Assembly: GCA_017409345.1 (NCBI GenBank)
Contig: JAFQSX010000034.1
Coordinates: 1-51,153 of the forward strand
DNA from: Muribaculaceae bacterium
Lineage (GTDB): Bacteria > Bacteroidota > Bacteroidia > Bacteroidales > Muribaculaceae
Direction of reading: 5' to 3'
DNA length: 51,153 nucleotides
The translations under genes were made by a program, and so were the position numbers. The notes under the pieces were generated by a model. That model worked only from the letters and a program-made list of their open reading frames with translations, was not told where the DNA came from and made no database searches. Numbering within the stretch: position 1 is the first letter of the stretch; each line of letters opens with the position of its first letter. This document shows positions 1 through 8,457 of this stretch, in pieces.

Positions 1-588
1 AGTTTCGGAGTTGTATTGTTTGCTAATTCCAAAGTCAATGAGTTTTACATTGTCATTGTTGTCAATTAGAATGTTTCCGGGTTTAATGTCAAGGTGTAAC
101 ACATTGTTGCGATGGATTTCGGCAACAGCCTCACAAAGTTGAGAGGCATAGCGCAAAGTTGTCGCTTCATTAAGGTGTCCTCCTTGGTTTATTATAGTCT
201 GTTTTAGCGAGAGTCCATCAATATACTCCATAACCATATATATCGTGTTGTTTTCCTCAAATATATCAAAAACCGATACAATGTTAGGGTGGCGCAATCG
301 AGATAGAATAGTGGCTTCTTTCCTTAATTTTTCTTTGAACTTACCGAATATTTGATTCCCAGTAGGTGATGAAACAGTTATAAATGAACTGTCAGAGTCA
401 CGTACGCAATAATCTGCAAAGAAAAACTCTTTAATGGCAACTGTTACATTGGTTGTAATTTTCCCCATTGTTCCAGTTACTTCAGTGGCAAAATTAGCCT
501 TATATGTAATGGCAAATCCACCTTGACCTATTTTTTCAATGATACGATATTTGCCACCTTGAAGTACATGATTTTTACTTAATTCCAT
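1..588 (-). CDS. Serine/threonine protein kinase, N-terminal part (cut by window edge)
   Basis: Read on the minus strand from an ATG at 588; the frame is still open at base 1, so only the first 196 residues are visible. The sequence shows a bacterial Hanks-type kinase: glycine loop GQGGFAITY (residues 21-29), the ATP-anchoring lysine in VAIKEF (K53), a catalytic loop HLDIKPGN (165-172) and the metal-binding DFG (D185). The usual HRD arginine is replaced by leucine, which from family knowledge usually means activation-loop phosphorylation is not needed for activity. There is an insertion of about 20 residues between the glycine loop and K53. Substrate is unknown; such kinases phosphorylate regulatory or envelope proteins. 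It is divergent from prmC. Kinase identity is secure; whether the C-terminal part carries a sensor domain cannot be seen. Confidence 0.9.
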   Translation of the reverse strand, partial: MELSKNHVLQGGKYRIIEKIGQGGFAITYKANFATEVTGTMGKITTNVTVAIKEFFFADYCVRDSDSSFITVSSPTGNQIFGKFKEKLRKEATILSRLRHPNIVSVFDIFEENNTIYMVMEYIDGLSLKQTIINQGGHLNEATTLRYASQLCEAVAEIHRNNVLHLDIKPGNILIDNNDNVKLIDFGISKQYNSET

Positions 589-624
589 AGCTGTTAAATT
601 GGTATTCAAAAAACAAAATTTCCA

Positions 625-632
625 CAAATTTA
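625..632 (-). promoter_or_regulatory. Putative -7 box (TAAATTTG) for the kinase
   Basis: On the minus strand this reads TAAATTTG, matching the Bacteroidota -7 consensus TAnnTTTG. It lies 37 bases upstream of the kinase ATG. No good -33 TTTG is visible at the expected distance, so this is moderate evidence only. Confidence 0.4.
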
Positions 633-862
633 ACAAAAAGGCGCCGTTTCACCCCCCCATAATGTTAAAATATATCAAATAATAGATTTCAATAAGTGGA
701 TTATATGTAAAATAATGCAAAAGAGGTAGTATGTAGACATATTAATAATATTATTATATGTGTTGTTTGTTATAATATTAAAATAATGAGTTTTGTTGAT
801 TAAACATAAAATGTATGAATGTGAAGATTGGTAATATCATTGAATATTTACATCTGATTTTG

Positions 863-893
863 ATTGATATACCATAGGTTTACATTAACTTTG
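863..893 (+). promoter_or_regulatory. Putative promoter of prmC (-33 ATTG, -7 TAACTTTG)
   Basis: TAACTTTG at 886-893 matches the Bacteroidota -7 consensus, and ATTG at 863-866 sits 19 bases upstream, the usual position for the -33 TTTG-like box. The prmC start codon is about 17 bases downstream, so the 5' leader would be very short. Confidence 0.6.
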
Positions 894-909
894 TAGAAAA
901 TAAAAAACA

Positions 910-1767
910 TTGACACTTAAAGAATCAATAAAGAATATAAGAAGTCGGCTTGCACACGTTGTGGGCGAGAGGGAGGCTTATTGGATGTCGCGTGACATAA
1001 TAGAGGATGTTATGGGATATTCCGAGGTTGATATGCTCCTCAAGGCCGATGAAGTGTTGAGTGATTATGTGGAGAGGCATATTGATGCCATTACAACTCG
1101 CGTGGAAGGAGGGGAACCTCTGCAACAGGTGTTGGGGTGGGCCCGATTTGCCGGGAATAGATTTAAGGTTACAAAAGATACTTTGATACCACGTCCGGAA
1201 ACGCAAGAATTGGTTGATATGATAATCGCTCGACATGGTGAATCGAAAGATTTGCGAGTGATGGATGTGGGTACCGGTTCGGGATGTATTGCAATTTCTC
1301 TTGCTCGAGGATTGAAATTTGCACAAGTGAGTGCAATAGATATTTCTCCTGAAGCGTTGGCTGTGGCGCACGAAAATGCCAAGTCGTTGAGGACGCAAGT
1401 GGATTTTGAATGTCGAGATGCGTTGTCATTGCAATCTAGTGGAGGAGAGTGTTATGATATAATCGTTAGCAATCCACCATATATCGTTGAAAGTGAACGT
1501 GTCGGCATGGAATGTCGGGTGCTTGATCATGAACCATTGTCGGCCTTGTTTGTACCCGATGATGATGCGTTGCTTTTCTATCGTGCAATTGCTAGATGGG
1601 GTAGAGAGGTGTTGAGAAAAGGAGGGTATATCTATTATGAAATAAATCCTCTTTTTGCCGATGAGATGAAGGTGATGATGCGAGAAATGGGATATGATAA
1701 TATAGAGATAGTTAAGGATATGCAGGCTCGTGATAGGATGCTTTGCGCTCGGTGGTCAATTGATTGA
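910..1767 (+). CDS. prmC: Peptide chain release factor N5-glutamine methyltransferase PrmC (HemK)
   Basis: Transfers a methyl group from S-adenosylmethionine to the glutamine of the GGQ motif of class-1 release factors, improving translation termination. At 285 residues it has the family's usual length. The SAM-binding motif is VMDVGTGSGCIAISLA (about residues 117-132) and the substrate-glutamine motif is NPPY (about 193-196), preceded by an alpha-helical N-terminal domain with the characteristic GEPLQQVLG and IPRPET segments. The start appears to be TTG at 910: it gives the expected N terminus MTLKE, lies just after a TAACTTTG promoter, and no ATG precedes the conserved part closely. It heads a plus-strand group with recX and the comF-like gene (gaps of 8 bases and a 10-base overlap), suggesting one transcript. 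Confidence 0.95.
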   Translation: MTLKESIKNIRSRLAHVVGEREAYWMSRDIIEDVMGYSEVDMLLKADEVLSDYVERHIDAITTRVEGGEPLQQVLGWARFAGNRFKVTKDTLIPRPETQELVDMIIARHGESKDLRVMDVGTGSGCIAISLARGLKFAQVSAIDISPEALAVAHENAKSLRTQVDFECRDALSLQSSGGECYDIIVSNPPYIVESERVGMECRVLDHEPLSALFVPDDDALLFYRAIARWGREVLRKGGYIYYEINPLFADEMKVMMREMGYDNIEIVKDMQARDRMLCARWSID

Positions 1768-1775
1768 TGTAGAGG

Positions 1776-2261
1776 ATGGAAGAAAAACGTAAAAAAGTGG
1801 TCAAACCACAAGATGCCATGATGCGATTGGAGTCTTTGTGCGCACAGTCGGAGCAGTGTGTCATGGATTTACGTTTGAAATTATATCGATGGGGTGTGAG
1901 TCAGACGGATAGTGCGAAAATAATAAAGCAGTTGATTGAAACTCGATTTGTTGATGATGCACGTTTTGCAGTGGCTTATTGTCGTGATAAATATCGTTTT
2001 AATCGTTGGGGACGAGTGAAAATCGTGTATGGTCTGCGAACTAAGCAAATATCAAGTAAAGATATTGATGCTGCGCTTGACTCAATCGATGAAAAAGAAT
2101 ATGAGGAAATATTGGAGGGAGTGATTAGGTCAAAGGCAAAAACTATCAAGGATGTAAACACTTATGAAGGTCGCACGAAACTATTTCGATATGCCGCATC
2201 GCGGGGCTATGAATCATCGCTAATTGCACAAATAATAAAGGATTCAAAACGATGGACCTAA
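1776..2261 (+). CDS. recX: RecX-family regulatory protein
   Basis: RecX binds RecA and modulates its filament growth and ATPase during recombination and SOS repair. The 161-residue product is alpha-helical, with the three-helix repeats typical of the family; recognisable segments are LYRWGVS (about residues 37-43), IETRFVDDARFAVAY (about 53-67), KYRFNRWG and IVYGLRTK. ATG at 1776 follows prmC by 8 bases. The end overlaps the comF-like gene by 10 bases, consistent with translational coupling. recX next to prmC is a familiar arrangement in Bacteroidales. No recA lies in the window. Family assignment rests on overall pattern rather than a catalytic motif, as RecX has none. Confidence 0.85.
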   Translation: MEEKRKKVVKPQDAMMRLESLCAQSEQCVMDLRLKLYRWGVSQTDSAKIIKQLIETRFVDDARFAVAYCRDKYRFNRWGRVKIVYGLRTKQISSKDIDAALDSIDEKEYEEILEGVIRSKAKTIKDVNTYEGRTKLFRYAASRGYESSLIAQIIKDSKRWT

Positions 2262-2962
2262 AATGGCTGAAGGAGTGGGGCGATGATGCATTGAGGGTGA
2301 TTTTCCCGAAGGTGTGTGAGGTGTGTGGCCGGTCATTGACAAGAGGAGAGGAACTGCTGTGTATGCATTGTTACCTCGATATGCCACGTACTCGATTACA
2401 TCAGGAACAATTTAATGTGATTCATCAACGATTGGCAGGGAAAGCTCCAATAGATCGAGCTACGGGTTATTTCTACTATTATAGAGATAGTGACTATGCC
2501 CGATTGATACAAAATGCAAAATATAAAAATCGACCTATCATTATAGAGCAATTGGCAAGGATGTATGTCAAGGAATTAAAGTCGGATAAATTTTTTGATG
2601 ATATTGATGTTATAGTGCCTGTGCCCATGCATTGGTTTAAAAAGTTGCGAAGAGGATATAACCAAAGTGAGATTTTGGCAAATGCGTTAAGTGACGCAAC
2701 CGGGATAAAGGTGTGTAAATCACTAGTAGCCAAAAGAGGGCATAAGACACAAACTAGAAAAGGTCATTTTGAACGATGGCTTAACACAAAGGACCTTTAT
2801 GATGTGAAAGATGCGTCACAATTAAAAGGGAAACATGTGTTAGTGGTTGATGATGTGATAACTACCGGTGCCACAATATTGGCTTGTTGTGAGGCTATTC
2901 ATAGCCAATCACCATCAACACGTATCAGTGTATTGACGTTATCGGTAACACATTTGCAATAG
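2252..2962 (+). CDS. ComF-family phosphoribosyltransferase-like protein
   Basis: A 236-residue ComF/GntX-type protein. The N terminus has a small zinc-ribbon-like cysteine cluster (CEVCG about residues 22-26 and CMHC about 37-40). The C-terminal part is a type I phosphoribosyltransferase fold with the PRPP-binding loop VLVVDDVITTGATI (about 197-210), and a conserved VPVPMHWFKKLRRGYNQSE segment upstream of it. In naturally competent bacteria ComF helps internalised single-stranded DNA; in many non-competent species its role is unknown, so no process is assigned here. ATG at 2252 overlaps the recX end. murI converges from the other side, with only 9 bases between stop codons. Confidence 0.88.
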   Translation: MDLKWLKEWGDDALRVIFPKVCEVCGRSLTRGEELLCMHCYLDMPRTRLHQEQFNVIHQRLAGKAPIDRATGYFYYYRDSDYARLIQNAKYKNRPIIIEQLARMYVKELKSDKFFDDIDVIVPVPMHWFKKLRRGYNQSEILANALSDATGIKVCKSLVAKRGHKTQTRKGHFERWLNTKDLYDVKDASQLKGKHVLVVDDVITTGATILACCEAIHSQSPSTRISVLTLSVTHLQ

Positions 2963-2971
2963 ATGTGATGT

Positions 2972-3811
2972 TTACTTCAATTCAATCTGTGTTGCTGAGA
3001 TGGGACGATTGAGGAATATGCTTGCCATTTCAGCAAATTTTGTGGCGTTTTCAGTTGTGAGATATTGAGTAGAACCACCTTGAGTGCAACGTGCATCGAT
3101 TTCGGGGTGACGACGCATATAATCGACAAGACTTTCTGCAATGATTTCTCCTTGTTTGATTACTTGTGCCGATTGTGGAACATATTGGCGAATTTTATCA
3201 TACAACAATGGATAGTGAGTACATGCAAGTAGTACGGTGTCAATGTTGGGTTGTTGACCAAAAAGATTGTCCACTTCTTGTTTTACAAAATAATCTGCGC
3301 CGGGTTTGTCGGCTTCGCGATTTTCTACTAAAGGTACCCACATGGGACATCCGTTGCCATAAGTATTAAAGTGGGGGTGTAATTTGGCTATTTCGATGTT
3401 ATAAGATTGGCTTTGTATAGTGCCGGGTGTGCCGAAAACACCAATATTGCCATTCTTTGAAATCTCCCCAACTTTTTCAACGGTAGGACGAATAACCCCA
3501 AGCACTCTGCGATTGGGATCAATGAGTGGTAAGTCTTTCTGCTGTATGGTGCGAAGTGCTTTAGCCGATGCTGTGTTGCAAGCAAGAATAATTAGATGAC
3601 ATCCTTGCTCAAATAGATAATTTACGGCTTGTAAAGTGAAACGATAAACAATATCAAAAGAGCGAGTCCCATATGGCGCACGAGCATTGTCTCCTAAATA
3701 GATGTAATTATAATTGGGCATGGCACGCTGTATTTCGTTCAAGATTGTAAGTCCTCCATATCCTGAATCGAAAACGCCAATAGGGCCCGGTGTGTCGTTT
3801 AATCGTTTCAT
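2972..3811 (-). CDS. murI: Glutamate racemase
   Basis: Converts L-glutamate to D-glutamate for peptidoglycan. The 279-residue product shows the family signatures in order: GVFDSGYGGLTIL (residues 12-24; the substrate-binding DSGxGG), GDNARAPYG (41-49), the first catalytic cysteine in LACNTASA (about 76-83) and the second in LACTHYPLL (about 195-203). ATG at 3811 fits the usual N terminus. It lies just downstream of the envelope operon, but a strong hairpin at 3847-3876 and a -7 box at 3816-3823 suggest it is transcribed on its own, from a nearly leaderless message. Location after the OmpH genes is common in Bacteroidales. Confidence 0.96.
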   Translation of the reverse strand: MKRLNDTPGPIGVFDSGYGGLTILNEIQRAMPNYNYIYLGDNARAPYGTRSFDIVYRFTLQAVNYLFEQGCHLIILACNTASAKALRTIQQKDLPLIDPNRRVLGVIRPTVEKVGEISKNGNIGVFGTPGTIQSQSYNIEIAKLHPHFNTYGNGCPMWVPLVENREADKPGADYFVKQEVDNLFGQQPNIDTVLLACTHYPLLYDKIRQYVPQSAQVIKQGEIIAESLVDYMRRHPEIDARCTQGGSTQYLTTENATKFAEMASIFLNRPISATQIELK

Positions 3812-3815
3812 GATG

Positions 3816-3823
3816 CAAATTTA
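3816..3823 (-). promoter_or_regulatory. Putative -7 box (TAAATTTG) for murI
   Basis: The minus strand reads TAAATTTG just upstream of the murI ATG. It sits between the upstream operon's terminator and murI, so it could restart transcription. The short distance would give an almost leaderless transcript; no clear -33 box was found. Confidence 0.4.
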
Positions 3824-3837
3824 TGAAATCTCTTTAT

Positions 3838-3876
3838 AAAAACAAAACAACGGATAGACTTTGGTCTATCCGTTGT
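3838..3876 (-). terminator. Intrinsic terminator of the bamA-ompH operon
   Basis: A perfect 13-bp stem, ACAACGGATAGAC (3847-3859) and its complement (3864-3876), encloses a 4-base loop. On the minus strand the stem is followed by TTTGTTTTT. It lies just after the stop of the second OmpH gene (3900) and before murI, exactly where a terminator for the minus-strand operon is expected. Confidence 0.85.
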
Positions 3877-3899
3877 GAAATATAAATGGAAATGTTTTA

Positions 3900-4403
3900 T
3901 TATTTCAATCCGAGTTTGGTTTTTACTAATGGAGTGACATCAATAACATCTTCTCCGGTATAAATTGCAGAACCTTCGGGGAAAATAGCGGTAAATTTAT
4001 TTTCTTTACCTACGGCCTTAATAGCAATCATAATTTTTTCGCGAATAGGAGCGAGGAGTTGTTGTTGTTGTTGTTGAATATCGCGTTCTGCAGTTTGAAT
4101 GAATTGTTGATATTTAGTGTCAAGTTCTTGAATTTCTTGAATGCGACGTTCTTTAATTGATGCTGGAGTAGTTGCATCTTTTTCTAATGCTTGATATTCG
4201 GTGTATTTTTTTTGAAGTTCTTCTTGAAGTTTCTTTATCTCACCATCATACATTTTAGATTTTTCTTGAAGTTGAGCCTGTGCTTGAGCAGTTTCAGGCA
4301 TTACTTGGAAAACAGAGTCGGCAGAGATAACACCGATTTTAGTTTGTGCCATTGCACACATTGGAACCGCAATCATGATTGCGAGAAGAATTTTCTTAAT
4401 CAT
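3900..4403 (-). CDS. OmpH/Skp-family periplasmic chaperone (second copy)
   Basis: A 167-residue secreted protein: signal peptide of about 19 residues ending AMAQ, a beta-strand start (TKIGVISADSVF), a long charged coiled-coil section, and a C-terminal strand region (FTAIFPEGSAIYTGEDVIDVT). This is the Skp/OmpH jellyfish layout: trimers hold unfolded outer-membrane proteins for delivery to BamA. It is the second of two tandem ompH genes after bamA. A run of six glutamines encoded by (CAA)6 at 4059-4076 sits in the coiled coil. A -7 box at 4457-4464 could give it an additional promoter. Family assignment is strong; division of labour between the copies is unknown. Confidence 0.9.
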   Translation of the reverse strand: MIKKILLAIMIAVPMCAMAQTKIGVISADSVFQVMPETAQAQAQLQEKSKMYDGEIKKLQEELQKKYTEYQALEKDATTPASIKERRIQEIQELDTKYQQFIQTAERDIQQQQQQLLAPIREKIMIAIKAVGKENKFTAIFPEGSAIYTGEDVIDVTPLVKTKLGLK

Positions 4404-4456
4404 TTTCTTATAATGTGATTTTAGTTATAAATTCAGTGAATTATAAAAAGTTATTG

Positions 4457-4464
4457 CAAAGGTA
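4457..4464 (-). promoter_or_regulatory. Putative internal -7 box (TACCTTTG) before the second ompH
   Basis: The minus strand reads TACCTTTG in the gap between the two ompH genes, 53 bases before the second gene's ATG. No -33 match was seen, so it may be a weak internal promoter or chance. Confidence 0.35.
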
Positions 4465-4470
4465 GTTTAT

Positions 4471-4986
4471 TTATTTTGAATAACCTAATTTAGCCAATAC
4501 TTCGTTGCTCACATCAATGCGAGGAGAGGCAAAAACGATGCTTGTAGATGACGCGCGATCAAAAATTACTTGATATCCTTTTTCTTCCGAAACTTTTTTA
4601 ACGGCATTATATATGTCATCTTGTATGGGTTTAAGAAGGCTTTGGCGTTTTTTTGTCATTTCTCCATCTTGTCCGAAATATTTATTGCGAAGTTCTACAG
4701 CCTCTTTTTCTTTGGATGTGATTTCTTCTTCTTTTTTCTTTTTTTGGTCATCAGTAAGGAATACCATGTCAGCTTGGTAGTTTTTGTATAAAGTTTCGGC
4801 TTCTTTAAATTTTGTTTCAACTTCTTTTTGCCAACGTTGAGATAGTTGATTTAATTGTTCGTTTGCCATCTCATATTGAGGAATGTTTTTAAGGATATAT
4901 TCCATGTCAACGAGCGCAAATTTTTGTGCTGAAGCGCCAAATGCGCATGCAACTATAACTAATAGAGTTAATGCTAATTTTTTCAT
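4471..4986 (-). CDS. OmpH/Skp-family periplasmic chaperone (first copy)
   Basis: A 171-residue secreted protein with signal peptide ending ASAQ (about residue 20), the strand KFALVDMEYIL, the motif IPQYEMANEQL common to Bacteroidales OmpH proteins, a lysine/glutamate-rich coiled coil (about residues 45-130) and the C-terminal strands YQVIFDRASSTSIVFASPRIDVS. It probably chaperones outer-membrane proteins in the periplasm for BamA, whose gene is directly upstream (73-base gap). It is distinct in sequence from the second copy, so the pair looks like an old duplication. Confidence 0.9.
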   Translation of the reverse strand: MKKLALTLLVIVACAFGASAQKFALVDMEYILKNIPQYEMANEQLNQLSQRWQKEVETKFKEAETLYKNYQADMVFLTDDQKKKKEEEITSKEKEAVELRNKYFGQDGEMTKKRQSLLKPIQDDIYNAVKKVSEEKGYQVIFDRASSTSIVFASPRIDVSNEVLAKLGYSK

Positions 4987-5059
4987 GATTAAATGATTTT
5001 TGTTGATACTATGATATTATGACTATCAAAAAGTAAAAAAGTTTAGTTAATCACAATGT

Positions 5060-7678
5060 TTAGAATTCTTGACCTAGGATGAAGTGGAAGTGACTGCCTC
5101 CTTTTTGTCCATATACTTCATCAAACCCGTAAGCCCAGTCAATCCCCATCATACCAACCATTGGGAGATAGATGCGCACACCGGCACCAGCACTGCGTTT
5201 GAGGTTGAATGGAGAGAAGTCTTTAACTGAAGTCCACGCGTTACCTGCTTCAACAAATGCCAAACCATAGATGGTTGTTGTGGGTTGAAGCATAAATGGG
5301 AAGTGTAATTCCATGCCGAGGCGAGTGTAGGCGTAACCTTCTTTACCCCAAGGAGTGAATTGTCCGTTTTCATAACCACGCAACCCTATTGTTTCAGTTG
5401 CATAGGTATAACTACCGGTCATACCATCTCCACCCACATAGAATGTTTCAAATGGAGATTTTAACCAACTATTATAACTTCCCAATAAACCGAAATCGGC
5501 ACGAGTCATCAACACCAAAGTCCATTGTCCGTATGGGTCGGTAAGTGGTGTATAAGTGCGAGAACGGAATTTGAGTTTCCAATATTCAATCCATTTATAG
5601 AGCTCTTTTTTAGAGTCGGTAGTGTTTTCTTTGTATAGTTTTTCCCAATCTTTTCCAGGGTTTAACCAAGATGCAGGAGGTGTCATTTGTAAATTGAGTG
5701 AGAAAGAACTACCACGACGAGTGTATAGTGGGTTGTCAATACTATTACGAGCGAGAGTAAGCCCCAACACAATAGAATTTGAAACACCATTGTTCATATA
5801 ATATAGGTACTCCCAATTCTTCAAATAATACCAATTATAAGATAATTCAGCCGATAGGGTAAAATAGTCGTCAGGCCAATTCAAGCGTTTGCCGAAACCG
5901 AGTGTCACACCGGCCATTTGTAATATTTTATTGGGGTCATAAGCATTCTGAATACTATTTTGATAGTAGTCAGAACCATAACCATAGTTATATCCATAGC
6001 CGCCACCATATAGATATGGGTTAGACCAGTTGCTATTATAATATGATGAGTTTACACCTGTTTGTCGGCTATAATATGCCGATAATGATAGTGAGTTAGG
6101 ACGATTTCCTCCAAACCATGGATCAAGGAATGAGATGCTATATGCTTGATAGTATTTAGCATTGGTTTGTGCACTGATTGTAAATGTTTGTCCTTCGCCT
6201 TGAGGGATGATGCCGCGATAAGAGTCGGGACGAAATAGATTTTTGATAGAGAAGTTGGTAAATTTCAAAGCGAGTTTACCGATAACCCCTGTTTGACCCC
6301 AACCTAATGAGAATTCAATTTGGTCATTTGCTTTTGACTCAAGATCAAGAACGATATCAACGGTGCCATTTTCCTCATTTGGGCGAATATCGGGTTGCAT
6401 ATTCTCTGGGTTGAAGTGTCCTGTTTGTGCGATTTCACGAAGAGAACGCATCAAGTCATCTTTGCTAAACAATTCACCCGGTTTAATACGTAATTCACGG
6501 CGAATAACTTTTTCGTATAATCGGTCATTACCATTAATTACGACTTTGTTGATACGTGCTTGTGGCCCTTCAAACATGCGAAGTTCCAAGTCAATAGAGT
6601 CGCCTATAATGTTTTTTTCAATAGGAACAAGTTGATAGAATAGGTATCCCTTGTTCATATAATAGTTAGAAACGGCATCATCGTCTTCTGACAAACGTTT
6701 GTTGAGAAGTTTTTGGTTATAGACTTCACCGGGTTGAATCCCGAACACGTTAGAGAGTTCTTGAGAAGAGTAAAGTGTGTTGCCAACCCAATTTATATCT
6801 TTGATATAATATTTTTTCCCTTCATCAATTGTGATATATACATCAACGTTCTTTTCGTCATATTTTACAACGCTATCTGCTACGATTTTAGCATCGCGAT
6901 ACCCTTTTTCGTTATATTTTTCAATGATGCGATTGAGGTCATCGTGGTAGTCGGTTTCCACAAATTTTTTCTGATTAAACAATTCGAGGATATTGTTTTT
7001 TTCGTTGGTTTTCTTCATGGCTTTTTTGATTGTTTTATCGCTCAAAACATCATTGCCTTCAAGATATATTTTGTGGACTTTTACTTTGTTGTTTTTGTTG
7101 ATTTTGATGTCAACAATCATTTCATTTTGCTTAGAAAGGTCTTCGCGAAGGTCAATTTTTACTTGTGCATTACCAAAACCTTTGTCATCAAAATATTTCT
7201 CAATGATTTGAGTGGCTCGGTTCACGATATTTTGTGAAATCTGATTACCTTTCATTAATTGAAGCCTTTCTTGAAGGTCCTCTTGTTCGCCTTTCTTTAT
7301 GCCATAATAGTTTATTTCAGAGATACGGGGCTGTGTGCGAAGGGCAAGTTCAAGCCACACTTTGTTTCCTGCAATTTTTTCAACTTTAATTTGTGCTTGA
7401 GCAAAGAGTTGTTGCTTCATAAGACGTTTTGCTGCAGCCGTAATATCTTCGCCCGGAACTTCAATGATATCTCCAATTTTCAATCCGGAGTATCCAATGA
7501 TAATGAATTTTTCATAGTTTCCATTTCCTGTTACATTAATGCCTGCGATTTCGTATTTTTTAGGCATAGATGAGAAGATAACAGGGGGATTATATATGGT
7601 ATCTACTTGATTTTGAGCATTTGTGCTAAAAATCGAACCACAGATAATTGAAATGAAAATTAAAAGTTTATATCGCAT
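5060..7678 (-). CDS. bamA: Outer membrane protein assembly factor BamA
   Basis: The central insertase of the BAM complex, folding beta-barrel proteins into the outer membrane. The 872-residue product has a signal peptide (about 1-21), five POTRA-type periplasmic modules (about 40-440; starts recognisable at YEIAGINVTGN, RISEINYYGIKKG, VKVHKIYLEGNDVLS, YYIKDINWVGNTLYS, ARINKVVINGNDRLY) and a C-terminal Omp85 barrel ending in the aromatic GQEF. The barrel has a Tyr/Asn/Gly-rich extracellular loop around residues 545-590 and the conserved lid-loop arginine region near ETIGLRGYENG. It is 17 bases after uppS and followed by two Skp-type chaperones, the classical partner arrangement. The ATG at 7678 gives a normal signal peptide. 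Confidence 0.95.
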   Translation of the reverse strand: MRYKLLIFISIICGSIFSTNAQNQVDTIYNPPVIFSSMPKKYEIAGINVTGNGNYEKFIIIGYSGLKIGDIIEVPGEDITAAAKRLMKQQLFAQAQIKVEKIAGNKVWLELALRTQPRISEINYYGIKKGEQEDLQERLQLMKGNQISQNIVNRATQIIEKYFDDKGFGNAQVKIDLREDLSKQNEMIVDIKINKNNKVKVHKIYLEGNDVLSDKTIKKAMKKTNEKNNILELFNQKKFVETDYHDDLNRIIEKYNEKGYRDAKIVADSVVKYDEKNVDVYITIDEGKKYYIKDINWVGNTLYSSQELSNVFGIQPGEVYNQKLLNKRLSEDDDAVSNYYMNKGYLFYQLVPIEKNIIGDSIDLELRMFEGPQARINKVVINGNDRLYEKVIRRELRIKPGELFSKDDLMRSLREIAQTGHFNPENMQPDIRPNEENGTVDIVLDLESKANDQIEFSLGWGQTGVIGKLALKFTNFSIKNLFRPDSYRGIIPQGEGQTFTISAQTNAKYYQAYSISFLDPWFGGNRPNSLSLSAYYSRQTGVNSSYYNSNWSNPYLYGGGYGYNYGYGSDYYQNSIQNAYDPNKILQMAGVTLGFGKRLNWPDDYFTLSAELSYNWYYLKNWEYLYYMNNGVSNSIVLGLTLARNSIDNPLYTRRGSSFSLNLQMTPPASWLNPGKDWEKLYKENTTDSKKELYKWIEYWKLKFRSRTYTPLTDPYGQWTLVLMTRADFGLLGSYNSWLKSPFETFYVGGDGMTGSYTYATETIGLRGYENGQFTPWGKEGYAYTRLGMELHFPFMLQPTTTIYGLAFVEAGNAWTSVKDFSPFNLKRSAGAGVRIYLPMVGMMGIDWAYGFDEVYGQKGGSHFHFILGQEF

Positions 7679-7694
7679 AATGTTGAAAAAATTA

Positions 7695-8438
7695 TCATTT
7701 ATTAATTTGTTCGCTAGTCAATCCGAAACGACGTTCGCGTGATTGATATTGAATAATGGCTCTGCAAAAATCATCTTTGCTATAGTCGGGCCAAAAAGTG
7801 TCAGTAACATTAATTTCAGAGTAAGCAATCTGCCATAAAAGGAAATTGCTGACTCTCATGTCGCCCCCGGTGCGAATTAATAAGTCGGGGTCGGGCATTG
7901 AAGATGTATTGAGGTGAGATGTAATTGTTTCATCAGAGATGTCTTCAATTGCAATTTCTCCATTCTTTACTTTTAAGGCAATCTCTTTACATGCATTTGT
8001 GATCTCCCAACGAGCAGAATAACTTAAAGCGAGGCAAAGTTTTAGACCGGTACAATGGGAAGTGTCTTTTATGCATTGACATAAACGATCATACGCTTCT
8101 TGTGGCATTCGTTTTACATCGCCTATCATTGTTAAACTCACATTATTTTTTATAAGGTCGGGAGTCTCTCGTTCGATTGCAGTTACAATAAGATGCATGA
8201 GAGCATCGACTTCCTCTTTTGGCCGATTCCAATTCTCGGTAGAAAAAGTGTATAAAGTGAGATATTTAATGCCTATTTCTGATGCTATTTCAGTTATACG
8301 ACGCACTGTATTGACCCCTTCAACATGTCCTGCCGAACGATTTAATTGGCGTGCTTTAGCCCAACGGCCATTTCCATCCATGATGATTGCAACATGAATA
8401 GGTAGTTTAGATTGGTCGATTTGGTCAATTAGTGTCAT
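7695..8438 (-). CDS. uppS: Isoprenyl transferase / undecaprenyl diphosphate synthase
   Basis: A cis-prenyltransferase that extends farnesyl diphosphate with isopentenyl units to make the lipid carrier for peptidoglycan and surface glycans. The 247-residue product has the catalytic MDGNGRWA (residues 20-27, with the essential Asp), the AGHVEG segment, and the C-terminal [21 protein letters not shown] signature (about 188-208; standard TGGE/RxSNFLLWQ pattern). It acts on the cytosolic face of the membrane. It lies between the DUF6089 gene and bamA, within a tight minus-strand operon, joining lipid-carrier synthesis to outer-membrane assembly. Confidence 0.95.
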   Translation of the reverse strand: MTLIDQIDQSKLPIHVAIIMDGNGRWAKARQLNRSAGHVEGVNTVRRITEIASEIGIKYLTLYTFSTENWNRPKEEVDALMHLIVTAIERETPDLIKNNVSLTMIGDVKRMPQEAYDRLCQCIKDTSHCTGLKLCLALSYSARWEITNACKEIALKVKNGEIAIEDISDETITSHLNTSSMPDPDLLIRTGGDMRVSNFLLWQIAYSEINVTDTFWPDYSKDDFCRAIIQYQSRERRFGLTSEQINK

Positions 8439-8457
8439 ATATTTATGCTCAAATTAG

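Larger units (their letters stand above)
589..909. other. Divergent intergenic region between the kinase and prmC
   Basis: This 321-base AT-rich spacer contains no convincing ORF. It carries a minus-strand -7 box for the kinase at 625-632 and a plus-strand promoter for prmC at 863-893. A C-run sits at 651-658. The rest is AT-rich sequence without recognisable RNA structure. Confidence 0.6.

Noticed and set aside
6713-7237. Plus-strand open frame of 174 codons inside bamA
   Set aside because: It is exactly antisense to the POTRA region of bamA, low in complexity (Phe/Ile-rich) and has no promoter or start context.
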